DNA from: Musa acuminata AAA Group
Lineage: Eukaryota; Streptophyta; Magnoliopsida; Zingiberales; Musaceae
Length of the DNA: 64,000 bases
Direction: 5' to 3'
NCBI RefSeq assembly: GCF_036884655.1
Contig: NC_088355.1
Location: 22,918,501-22,982,500, forward strand
Within the stretch, counting starts at the first letter, position 1. Each line of letters opens with the position of its first letter. Shown piece by piece: positions 1-8,923 of this stretch. Both the position numbers and the translations under genes were made by a program. The notes under the pieces were generated by a model. That model was not told the origin of the DNA, made no database searches, and saw only the letters and a program-made list of their open reading frames with translations.

Positions 1-1060
1 CTCCAGAAGGATGAAATAGAAAGGATTATAAAAGAGATGCTCAAAATAGGAGTTACTCAGCCAAGTTGCAACCTCTACTCTTCACCAGTGCTACTTGTAC
101 GCAAGAAGGACGGAACAAGGCGATTATGTGTTGATTACTGAGCTCTCAATGGCATAACCATCAAGGATAAATACCCTTTTCGAGTAGTAGATGAGTTGCT
201 AAGGGAGCACAAATCTTCACAAAGCTGGACCTTCGATCCGGGTATCATCAAATATGAGTATGCGAAGAAGACATACCAAAAACCATCTTTTGAGCACACA
301 ACAACCACTATGAATTTTTGCTTTCTTCAAAAGAATGTGGAATATCTTGGGCATATCATATCAGAGGAAGGTGTGGCAGAAGACCCCTTCAAAATTGGAG
401 TAATGCAAAACTGGCTGACCCCGAGGAACATAAAATTACTACATGGCTTTCTAGGCTTATCAAGATACTACTGCAAGTTCGTGAAAAACTATGGAGAGAT
501 CAATGCACCACTTACTTCCTTACTGAAAAAAGATGTCTTCTAATGGTCGGACAGAGCCTTCGCTGCCTTTGACAAACTTAAGGCAGCCATGACGACGATG
601 CCAGTGCTAACACTACCAAATTTCAACCGACCCTTCATTATTGAGGCCGACGCATCTGGAGTCGGAATTGGAGCCATTCTCATGCAAGATGGTCGACCAC
701 TCACATACACTAGCAAGGCACTATCTCCCTCCCATCAAAATAAGTCAACATATGATAAGGAGATGCTCGCCATTGTGTGCGCAGCAACGAGGTGGAGACA
801 TTACTTGATTGGCCGACGATTTCAAATTAAAACTGACCATAAGAGCCTCAAGTACTTTTTGGAGTAAAAAATATCATCCCCTGAATAGCAAAAATGGGTA
901 ACAAAACTTCTTTGATTTGATTATGAAATAACTTACAAAAAGGGGAAAGAGAATGTTTTTGTAGATGCGCTTTCGCAACTACCCAAGCAAGTTGAAGTTT
1001 CAGTCGTTTCACTTCCGACCAACGACTTTCTTAAGGATATTAAGATGGAATGATAGGAAG
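1..1060 (+). pseudogene. Ty3/gypsy reverse transcriptase-RNase H remnant (copy 1)
   Basis: This is the pol middle of a Ty3/gypsy retrotransposon, which would copy element RNA into DNA. The first ~190 bases read as the RT fingers (SSPVLLVRKKDG, then CVDY followed by a stop, then TIKDKYP). Reading resumes at 196-543 with VEYLGHIIS and LLHGFLGL, which belong to the RT thumb/connection. 589-867 is RNase H, with IEADASG, YDKEMLAIV and KTDHKSLKYF carrying the acidic residues. The block between the fingers and VEYLGHIIS, which should hold the catalytic Y-x-D-D, is missing. The sequence just before that gap is out of frame. Stops interrupt near 138, 541, 865 and 886. The left end is cut by the window, so gag and protease cannot be seen. 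The copy cannot make active RT. Confidence 0.9.
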
Positions 1061-1524
1061 ATTCAGAGACTAGTAAGATTATAAAAAAATTGGAGGAAGC
1101 ACCAAGCCCCATGGCTCATTACAATTGGGACTCAAAAGAATTACACTATAAGGGATGCATTGTGCTTATGATAAATTCTACTTGCATCTTCACAAGCAGA
1201 TTTTGGACAAAGTTATTCCATATGCAGGGTACTAAATTGAAAAGGAGTATGGCATATCATCCACAAACCGACGGCCAGGCGGAAGTTGTAAATAGGTGCT
1301 TGGAGACAGCCCAAAGCCACCTACCAAATATGACTACCCAAGGAGAACTTCTGACTCAGCCAAGTGCCAATATTGATCGACGGATCATGACTCGACGACA
1401 ACGATCCACTACTGAATTGCTAATACAGTGGGCAAACCTACTAACAGAAGATGCCACTTGGGAGAACTATGATGACTTGAAGATCAAATTCTCAAAATTC
1501 ATAAATCGTCAGCCTCGAGGATAA
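1061..1524 (+). pseudogene. Ty3/gypsy integrase tail plus chromodomain remnant (copy 1)
   Basis: Continues the pol remnant to its left. It reads HYKGCIVL, then jumps straight to SRFWTKLF and [18 protein letters not shown], a late part of the integrase core. It ends with [20 protein letters not shown], a chromodomain of the kind that guides chromovirus integration to marked chromatin. The zinc-binding domain and the first catalytic acidic residues are absent. A second gap lies between VNRCLET and the QSHLPN segment. The frame ends in RQPRG just before a purine-rich stretch and the LTR, the normal order for the 3' end of a chromovirus. The same two breakpoints recur at 49257-49640. Confidence 0.88.
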
Positions 1525-1547
1525 GGCTGATTTGAAGTGGGCTGGTT

Positions 1548-1978
1548 TGTTTGGACTCTAGCTAGGAGAGTCCTAATTGAGAGGGACATTCATATAAAAC
1601 CTACCTAAGCTGACCCCTATTAAAGAGGTGAAGTGGCCGGCTAGGGTTCGGAGGTTATTTCTTAGAGAAGAATAAGGAGTTGTAAAAGAATATGAGTCTT
1701 GAGTAGGAGTCCTATTAGGAGTTGGTTAGAAGTAGGAGTCTTGAATAGGAGTCATATTAGGAGTTGGTTAGAAGTAGGATCTTAAGTAAGAGTCATATTA
1801 AGAGTTAGGGTTTAGAAGCCCTATAAATAGTCATGTATTCCACCTCTTTTCACAAGCAATAGATGAAACTTTTCTGCAGCCTTTGAGCGGCAACTTGGAG
1901 GAAGGAACCCCTATAGAGTTCCAAGGAGGCCGATCCCCTAAAGAGATCAACCCCAAGTTTAGAATCTGTAAGGGTTCT
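1548..1978 (+). repeat. Gypsy LTR, 3' LTR of copy 1
   Basis: Starts TGTTTGGACTCTAGC, against TGTTAGGACTCTA in the copy at 49653. It carries a TATA-like CTATAAATAG at 1821-1830 and runs to AGGGTTCT, where the usual terminal AACA is replaced by the LTR-end/PBS array. The purine-rich AAGTGGG just upstream is the likely polypurine tract. Related LTRs lie at 39658-40051 (minus), 49653-49929 with 63697-63788 (plus), and 63908-64000 (minus). The stretch around 1670-1810 repeats a short theme, GAGTCCTATTAGGAGTTGG, three times. Confidence 0.85.
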
Positions 1979-2127
1979 GATAAGACCCTAAAGTCTTATC
2001 GTAAGCTCTGATATTAAATAATAAGACCCTAAAGTCTTATCGTAGGCTCTGATACCAAATGATAAGACCCTAAAGTCTTATCGTAAGCTTTGATACCAAA
2101 TGATAAGACCCTAAAGTCTTATCGTCG
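1979..2127 (-). repeat. 41-bp tandem array of LTR-end plus primer-binding-site units
   Basis: Units start at 1979, 2020, 2061 and 2102, exactly 41 bp apart; the last is partial. On the minus strand each unit reads as a PBS (TTTGGTATCAGAGC, or a decayed form) followed by about 27 bases of LTR end (ending GGGTCTTATCA). The PBS matches the 3' end of initiator methionine tRNA, the usual primer of plant LTR elements. The array abuts the LTR of copy B at 2101 and replaces the terminus of the copy 1 LTR at 1978. Confidence 0.85.
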
Positions 2128-2466
2128 AAGAAACGGAAGAAATGGGGATGATAATGATCGCTTCGAGGGGATCGGCCTCCTTGTTCGCTTCGAGGGGATC
2201 GGCCCTCCTTGATCACTTCGAGGGGATCGGCCTCCTAGGGTTTGTCAAAAGACATAATAGTATTTTTCATAGATTATTGAAAAGAAGCAGTTACATCCCT
2301 ATTTATATAGTTCCACCCAAAGTCCATCAGGACTTGAACTCTAATAATAAATAAATATTAAATAAACCTCTACTTGACTCTAATTGAACCAAATCGACTC
2401 AATAAAAAACTAGACTAAACAAACTCAATAAACATTATTCAAAAGCTCATAAAAAGGGTCCTAACA
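2101..2466 (-). repeat. Gypsy LTR, 3' LTR of copy B
   Basis: On the minus strand it begins TGTTAGGACCC at 2466 and ends GGTCTTATCA at 2101, giving 366 bp. It carries a TATA-like TATATAAATAGGG near 2299-2312. A roughly 27-bp sequence with CTTCGAGGGGATCGGCC is repeated three times at 2160-2240. The plus-strand LTR at 44570-44929 has the same layout, including the triple repeat. Confidence 0.87.
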
Positions 2467-2627
2467 GTTCCTACAGCATCAATCTTTGGGAGCTTCTCTT
2501 TCAGCACTTTAGCCATAGACTATCTGTAACGCATCACAACCCGTTGATCAAGTAAGTATGATCCCCACTTTTTAATAGTGTAAGCAACAAGTCGATCTTT
2601 CAATGTAGCAATCGTTGCATGAAACTT
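2467..2627 (-). mobile_element. 3' junction of copy B: protease end joined to the element's 3' end
   Basis: Short stretch between the protease remnant and the LTR. On the minus strand it reads SYLLDQRVVMRYR, then MAKVLKEKLPKIDA, and then the LTR. RT, RNase H and integrase are absent. Copy A has the same order at 47574-47683, so the deletion is shared by both copies. Confidence 0.75.
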
Positions 2628-3790
2628 CTAGCCCTGTATAATCAAATTTATTTTTGAACCTTTGCTATCACAAGTGAAAATCCATCCATCAACGATCTTT
2701 ACTTCGAATCTGTCATAGTCTTCAATGTGGTGGGCCAATCGATCAATAGTCTCACTATCCATAAAATTGTTAGTGCTACCAGTATCAATCAAAACTATAA
2801 CAGGCTGATGTTCTAGAGTTTCGCCAACTTCCATAGTTTGCGGGTTAGAGTAGTCGGTTAATGCATGCATTGTATATATGGTAGGTCCAACATCTTCATT
2901 AGAATTTATACCTTCATGATCGGAGTCCACATTCTTAGCTTTCGGTTCCTCTCTAATTGGTTCAATCATCAGAAGTTGCCCTTGTTTACATCGGTGCTCC
3001 ATACTCCATTTTTCATCATAATACAAACCCCTTGCTGATCTTTCCTTGCTAATTTTTTTCTCATGTAGATTTGCAAATGAGATCACAGCTATCATAGTAC
3101 GGGGTTGACGAGCCTTAACTTCACACCGGATCTCTGGAATAAGCCCTTCAATAAATGTATCCAGAAGTTGTCGGTTCGACCAATCTCTAGCTTGATTTGA
3201 TAATCTTTCAAACTTACTCTGATATTCTAACACTGCAGAAGTTTGATGAATTTTGGTGAGCTGGCAATCAACATTCTCATATTCGGATGGGCCAAAGCGA
3301 ACAAGAAGTCCTCTTTTGAACTGCTCCCACGAAGGAACTCCGTGAAAAGTTTCATACCAATCGTACCACTAGAGTGCATCTCCCACGAGTTGGATTGAGG
3401 CCACTTCTACCTTGGATTCTTCTGGGGTTCTGTGAAAACGAAAAACATTTTCTGCCTTAGAGATCCAATTGGTCGGATCTCCATCTTTCCATCTCGAAAA
3501 TTCCATCTTCATGTGTGAGTAATTTGTGTCATAATCTTGGGCATTTTTCCTATATTTTCAGATCTGTGCAACGTAGAACTTGAGCCCCCATTTTGTTGAA
3601 ATTTGCTGAGGCTCTCCATTAGGCTCTTTTTGAAATCATTAAGTGTTTCTTGCTGTCGATTCTCAATTCTGATTTCCAATGCTTCCATTTGTGCTTTCAC
3701 CGAGTTATCAATGGCCATTGCGTAAGACTGCAAATCTGTAATCTCAACTCCTATTTTTGGTGTCGGGTCAAGGGCATCAACACTATCCAT
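2628..3790 (-). pseudogene. Gypsy gag-protease remnant (copy B)
   Basis: Gag is the capsid protein that packages element RNA; the aspartic protease would cut the polyprotein. The ATG at 3788-3790 (MDSVDALDPTPKIGVEI) is the likely gag start, because similar codons occur in copy A. The N-terminal part has a coiled-coil-like stretch. Then come FSRWKDGDPTNWISKAE and YDWYETFHGVPSWEQFKRG, the retrotransposon gag core. 2628-3233 runs through LDTFIEGLIPEIR and WSMEHRCK to the protease motif VLIDTGSTNNF. This is the only one of four protease remnants here with the DTG triad intact. Compared with copy A, one base is missing near 3545, and a TAG stop replaces CAG near 3372. The zinc knuckle is incomplete: YYDEKWSMEHRC lacks the first two cysteines. 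Confidence 0.85.
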
Positions 3791-5138
3791 GCGAAGTTGC
3801 TGAGGAGGTGGACGCCAAGGCAGTGCTGCGGTCACTGCATTAGAGGAAGAGTAGCTACCCTGTGTTTGTGTCACTGCGTGAGATGAGAGCACCAAGACTA
3901 AAAGACGACGGTTGCGACTGTTGTGACCCAAGGAAGCAATCACCGAGCAGCCATGTTGATGCTGCGATGATGGCAACCGACAACTGCAGCAGCGGAGGCA
4001 GAACAAGAGGGAGGTGGCTTTGAAGCGGCCGGGGTTGAGGCTGCGGCAACGATGCAGAGCAAGGTGGGCTGCAGCAACGGTGCAGATCGAAGGGGTTGAG
4101 GTGAAGGTTGCGGTGGCTAGCAGTAGCAATCGTTGCTGACCGGAGTGCAGCGGCGGCGGTGGAGAAGGAGGCAGCGAGGGTTGTGGCAGGCTGGGCGGCG
4201 AGCGGCGTCGTCACTGGCTGGGCAGCAGTGGCGACGGTGGTGGCAATCAGCGTTCGCAGCAGCAAGGGGATCCACGACTGCGGCAGCAAGGGGACCCGCG
4301 ACTGCGACGGTGGTAACTGCCCTGTTTCGGTCACCACCGATGCAGAGCAAGGGGAAGCAGCGGCTGGGAAGCGAGTGGAAGCAGCGGCTGGGAGGCGAGC
4401 GGCGGTCGTCGCACAGGGGAGCAGTGGTTGGAAAGCGACGACGACGGCGCTCGAGGCGACGTCGGCGGCTGGAAACAAGGGCAGCAGATGTGAGTTGCCA
4501 TGATAGCCCTGTTTCGGTTACAAAAGATGCAGAGCAAGGAGGATCGGCTGTTGGGAGGCGTGCGGCGGTCGTCGCACGATGGTTGGTAGTGGTGGTGGGT
4601 CGGCTGGGCTACGACGGCGCTCGAGGGGAAGAGGAGTGCTGGAGGAGGCGCGACTGCGATCGATGAGGGGCTGCGGCAACAGAGGAACAATGTTTCTGCA
4701 ATCGCTGCAACGAGGGGCTGTGACCCAAGGGGGGGGCACGGCTAGGGTTGCGGCTGGGAGGCGGGCGGCGATGATCGATCGCCGGGAAGCAGCGGCGGCG
4801 GTGGAGAAGGAGTTGCCGTGCAGCGGCGGTAGAGAAGAGGAGCAGGGCTGCGGCGGAGTGGGACGCTGGCAGCGTCGTCTCCTGGCAGCGGTGGTGGCTC
4901 GGGTGGGAGGCGGCGGTGGACTCTGGCCGGAAGTGGGGCAGAGTCGGTTGCTGGCCGGAGAGCAGCGACGAGCGGCGGGTGGGCTGGCCGGAAGCAGGGG
5001 AAGCAAGCATGCGTGGCTGCGGGTGCGTGGCTGCGGTTGCTGCTTCTTCTTTCTCTCTCTCTCTTTGTTTCTTTCTTTCTTTCTTTCTCTTTTTTTTTTT
5101 TTTGATAGCTTCGTTGCAGCGAGAACGCCAAGTATCGT
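3791..5138 (-). mobile_element. Long GC-rich leader of copy B
   Basis: Untranslated leader between PBS and gag. The plus strand is rich in GGC/GCA/GCG triplets, which opens long but meaningless frames on both strands. Internal repetition is visible: CCCTGTTTCGGTCACC at 4320 and CCCTGTTTCGGTTAC at 4508 are each followed by GATGCAGAGCAAG. A pyrimidine tract (TTTCTC/TTTCT steps, then a T run) fills about 5040-5104. Copy A has a similar leader at 44944-46330. I find no protein family in it. Confidence 0.7.
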
Positions 5139-5154
5139 TGCTCTGATACCAAAT
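5139..5154 (-). other. Primer-binding site of copy B
   Basis: On the minus strand this is ATTTGGTATCAGAGC, complementary to the 3' end of initiator methionine tRNA. It marks the 5' end of the internal region. The 5' LTR expected just above it is missing; the inverted repeat stands in its place. Confidence 0.82.
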
Positions 5155-5383
5155 GGTAAGACCCTAAGTCTTATCGTTGGCTCTGATACCAAATGATAAG
5201 AACCTAAGTCTTATCGTAGGATCTGATATCAAATGATAAGAACCTAAGTCTTATCGTAGGCTTTGATATCAAATGATAAGACCTTAAGTCTTAGGTTCTT
5301 ATCATTTGATATCAGATCCTACGATAAGACTTAGGTTCTTATCATTTGGTATCAGAGCCAACGATAAGACTTAGGGTCTTACC
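5155..5383. repeat. Perfect 94-bp inverted repeat made of LTR-end/PBS units
   Basis: Arms at 5155-5248 and 5290-5383 are exact reverse complements, base for base, around a 41-bp spacer (5249-5289). Each arm holds about two and a third units of a 40-bp sequence, one PBS (TGATACCAAAT or TGATATCAAAT) plus the LTR terminus (AAGACCCTAAGTCTTATCG). The spacer is one more unit. The right edge continues AGGTTCTAACA into a gypsy pol fragment. Confidence 0.93.
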
Positions 5384-5560
5384 AGGTTCTAACACAAAGG
5401 AAGTAGGTTTGGATCTTCAAATTCTATTGGCTCTCCCTTAGTTTACTGCTCAAGTTGGACCAAAAATATGCTGCTTGCTTTATGCAAAACCTTCTCCATT
5501 TGTTGTGTGCAAATCATCGTTTCGTCACCCCCACGTTTCCCATTCAGTATCACCAATTTC
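5384..5560 (-). pseudogene. Gypsy pol N-terminal fragment
   Basis: On the minus strand this reads TMICTQQMEKVLHKA, then FLVQLEQ and GEPIEFEDPNLLPL, the region just upstream of RT. The same segment lies intact at the start of the remnant at 29650-30327. It stops where the inverted-repeat block begins, so RT proper is lost. Confidence 0.75.
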
Positions 5561-5694
5561 TCCTTACTGTATAATTTCATAATTAGTTGCATAAAATTTC
5601 AAGAAATATCACCTAATGTCGTCAACCATTTAATTATGAGCATGGCCTCATGATCATCAAGAGGGAGAAGGAAGAAAATTACAATTATCTCTTG
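5561..5694. other. Spacer between pol fragment and protease of copy C
   Basis: Holds a short direct repeat, GGCCTCATGATCA, at about 5646 and 5698, around a purine-rich AGAGGGAGAAGGAAG tract. The same arrangement recurs at 35390-35460. I see no coding signal. Confidence 0.5.
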
Positions 5695-6980
5695 TTAAGG
5701 CCTCATGATCAGCAACAGTTTCACTTGCGGGCGCCTACGATCATACATCAAAATCCATCCATCGGCGACCTTAACGTGAAACCTGCTATAATTCTCGATA
5801 AGTAAGGCCATTTGGATAGTAACCTTACTGTTTACAAAGTTATTAGTACTGCCCGTGTTGATGAGAACAGTGATCGGTTGTTGTTTGAGAAGGCCTCCAA
5901 CTTTCATCGTTTGCGGGTTTGAGTAGCCGGCTATTGTATGTACCGTAACTTCGGTCGGTTGTGGCTCTTCTTCTGCATTTTCTTCTTCATATTCAAGGCT
6001 CTCTTCTGGATGTTCAATGACCTCTTCTTCTATTGGTTCAATCATAAGAAGTCTCCCTTTCCTACAGCGATGCTCACGGCTCCACGGCTCGTCACAATGC
6101 CAACATAACCCCTTCGCATATCGCTCCTGAAGCTCTTCTCTTATTAACTTCTTTGGTGTAGGGAATTGGTCGACAGTAGGGGGGGCTAAGGGCTTTAATA
6201 TTGCTGGTTGAGGACTGACCCTAGTCCTCCGAGCTTCATGGTTCAATTGCTCCTCTTGATGTCATGCGAAAGAGATGGCTGCCATAAGCGTGTACGGTTG
6301 TCGTGCTTTAACTTCTCCTCAGATCTCCGGCTTCAAGCCCTCAATGAAGGTCCTCAATAGCTATTTTTGAGACCAATCATGAGTTTGATTAGATAACCTT
6401 TCAAACCTTGTTTGGTACTCCTGAATGGTGGAGGTTTGTTGGATCTTTGCTAGTTGTCCGTCAATATTCTCGTAATCAATTGGTCTGAAGCGGATCAGCA
6501 GTCCTTCTTTGAATTATCGCCATGAAAGGACTCCATAAGTATGTTCAAACTAGTCAAACTACTGTTTAGCATCATCTTCAAGATGTATAGCTGCAATTTT
6601 CACCATAGATGCATCCGCGGTTTTGTGGTACCGAAAATATCGCTCCACGCACGAGATCCAACCAATCGGGTCTCCTTCTTCCCATCTAGGGAAGTCCACT
6701 CTCATGCATGGATAGTTGGGGTTGGTCATAGAGCTTCCTCTCTCTTGGAAGTCATATCTTCGGGCTTGGTACGATTGGGCAAAGCTCTCTCCTTGATGTG
6801 ATTTCTTCGGGCTTAGTGGTCGGCCCAATCTGAGTTCGGTAAAGAGCGTCCGAATCTTATCCTCCATTCGCGCATCAAAGGCTTCGAATTTAGCATTGAC
6901 TACCTCCTCAGATGCCATAGTATAAGCCGCCAAATTTGTGATATTATGATCTATCTTTTGTTGTCGGGTTAAGAGCATGT
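5695..6980 (-). pseudogene. Gypsy gag-protease remnant (copy C)
   Basis: 6559-6978 reads through the gag N-terminus to MRVDFPRWEEGDPIGWIS and RYFRYHKTADASMVKIAAIHLE, the conserved gag core. A stop follows, then GLLIRFRPIDYENID and ERLSNQTHDW with further stops. 5695-6246 is open again: GLCWHCDEPWSREHRC is a degenerate zinc knuckle with its first cysteine pair kept, followed by an acidic linker and the protease core. The protease triad reads NTG instead of DTG in VLINTGSTNNF, so the catalytic aspartate is lost. Related remnants are at 34599-35398 (plus), and 35430-35782 with 37640-38560 (minus). Confidence 0.85.
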
Positions 6981-7218
6981 ATTGGTTTTGAGAGGTGATG
7001 GTCGAAAGGGCTGGTGGATTGGTGGATGTAGGCTATGGTTTAAACTTGTTTTGTGGCTATTTTGGGTGCAGTTTGAGGGTGTGGTTTGGTGGAGTTTTAG
7101 GGCTGTAGATGAAAGTTTTGGATCTGTGATAGATGGTAGCAAAGGTTTGATAGAAATCTGTGGAAGTTGCAATAAGTATGTGCTGTCTTATAAGAGTAGA
7201 ATTATCGTCGAAGAAAGA
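6981..7218 (-). mobile_element. Leader fragment of gypsy copy C
   Basis: Non-coding leader upstream of gag. It closely matches 38575-38820 of the related minus-strand element, for example GGTCGAAAGGGCTGGTGGAT. It is cut at about 7218 by the T-run of a LINE, so the PBS and 5' LTR are absent. Confidence 0.7.
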
Positions 7219-7680
7219 ACGGTTTCTCTTTTTTTTTTATAAATAAAAGTAAATTGATATTGTGTAAAGTTTCTACAAATAGCTTTGTCTATACAAGTTA
7301 TAGACGAAGCTAGGTAACTCATAGAGTACTCATGCGGTAGTTATGACTACACATGCTGTAGACTATAACTCTTAACTGTGGCCAACTAATAAAATTTGAA
7401 GTCCAGATATGCCAAGATTTCCTGTGGGTATAGCTTTTGACATCATGCCCAAGATCTTTAGCTAATAGTAAAATTGAATTTGATAAAAATATCTTTTTCT
7501 CTCTATGTAAGGTGCTCCATTTTGAGATCATTTTCCATACATGATCTTGAGTCTCTAATAATCTCTATCAAGAGCTGAGTATTGTTTATGTGTTGACACT
7601 CAAAAATTCTGCTACATCTTTCCTTCCACATTTGCCAAATAGCGCATCTGAATATAACTTTTGTCAATTGTGTAAGAGGC
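7219..7680 (-). mobile_element. LINE 3' end, 5'-truncated (L1a)
   Basis: A T-run at about 7219-7238 is the poly(A) tail of a minus-strand LINE. The 3' untranslated region follows, with a 13-bp hairpin at 7281-7311. Then comes the end of ORF2 (minus strand: FRCAI, MWKER, FECQH, MEHLT). It ends at 7680, where the tail of a second copy begins. Only the last ~460 bp of the element is present, as is common for target-primed insertions. Confidence 0.85.
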
Positions 7681-8923
7681 CCTTTTTTTTTTGTAAGTAA
7701 AAGTAAATTGATTATGTGTAAAAGTTTCTACAAATATCTTTATCTATACAAGTCATAGACAAAGCCAAGTAACTCATAGAGCGCGAATGCGATAGTTATG
7801 ACTACACATGCTGTAGACTATAACTTATAATTATAGTCAACATAGAAAATGTTTATCCAGATATATCAAAACTACCTGTGGGTACATAATTTGGTATCAT
7901 TCCCAAGATCTTTAGCTAATAGCAAAATTAAATTTGATAAAAATATCTTTTTCTCTTCGGGTAAAGTGCTCTGTTTTGAGATCTTGCTCCATACAGGATC
8001 TTGAGTCTCTAATAATCTCTTTCAAGAGCTGAGCATTGTTTGTGTGTTGACATTCAAAGATTCTGTTACATCTCTCCTTCCACATCCACTAAATAGCGCA
8101 TCTGAAAGTAACTTTTACCAGTTATGTGAGAGGTCCTTTTCTTGAGAAACATTGCATGAGGTCGCATAGTTCTTGGTGCAAGTTAGGTTGCGGTAGTCTA
8201 TTGAGTTCAAATCGCTGGAGAATCTCCTTCCATATCCATTAGTATAGTCACAAGAAAAATAGAGATGGTCAAAAGTTTCTTCTTGTTGCATGCAAAGGGA
8301 GCATTAGTTAACATGATAGATACTTCTTCTTTTCAGAATAGTAGCCAGGTTTTTTACTGAAGTTAAATCATTCTTAAGAAATATAAGAAGATCATCTGTA
8401 AAGATTATATGTGATATATGAATAGGGCCACCATGGGGTACCTTAATACTGCCATCAGAGACCATATATTCCAACATATAGCTAAGTCTTTCCATTGCAA
8501 TTGTAAAGAGATATGGAGAGAGTGGATCGCCTTGTCAGATGCCATTCTTGCTCCCCAAAAAACCAATAGGTGAGCCGTTGAAGAGTATTGAAAACTTTAG
8601 AGTTTCTAAGCAACATTGAATCTAATTAACCCATTGCTGAGGGAATTTCATACCGTGGAGCATCTTATAGATAAAAGTTCCTATTAACTGAGTCAAAGGC
8701 TTTTCGTAGATCAGCTTTAAAACATATTTTTGTCCCTTTTGCTTTTGAGTGCAGATCCTTGACCAAGTCATTAGCAAGCAGAATATTATGATGTATACTT
8801 CTCCCTTTGATGAAAGCAGCCTGATTTGGACTAATTATCTTGTGTATTACCTTTTGCAATCTATCTGCTAATAGTTTGGAGATGATCTTGTAAATAAATT
8901 TGCATAAAGATATGGGTCGATAG
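7681..8923 (-). mobile_element. LINE 3' part, ORF2 end and RT (L1b, interrupted)
   Basis: A T-run at about 7681-7689, then 3' UTR, the ORF2 C-terminal reverse-transcriptase-associated zinc-finger region, and RT. A deletion at about 8327 joins the C-terminal region straight to RT, with short homology (TTTTCA/TTCAGAATAG) at the joint. RT reads FKADLRKAFDSVNRN and ANDLVKDLHSKAKGTK at 8665-8859. The catalytic motif at 8304-8495 reads FTDD where sister copies have FADD. The LINE is split at 8923 by the copia-type insertion and resumes at 17648. Confidence 0.87.
8919..8923. other. Target-site duplication gatag, left
   Basis: gatag flanks the left edge of the 8.7-kb insertion and is repeated at 17643-17647. 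The sister LINE at 52207-52240 reads straight through this point, which supports a real insertion. Confidence 0.9.

Noticed and set aside
1979..2127. CRISPR-like look of the 41-bp and 30-bp arrays
   Set aside because: No variable spacers and no associated genes; units are contiguous, and the genome is a plant's.
4108..5196. Overlapping frames of 130-224 residues in the GC-rich leader of copy B
   Set aside because: GC-rich DNA with few stops gives frames in all six phases. They are low complexity, lack domains and are not conserved in frame with the leader of copy A (45006-46261).
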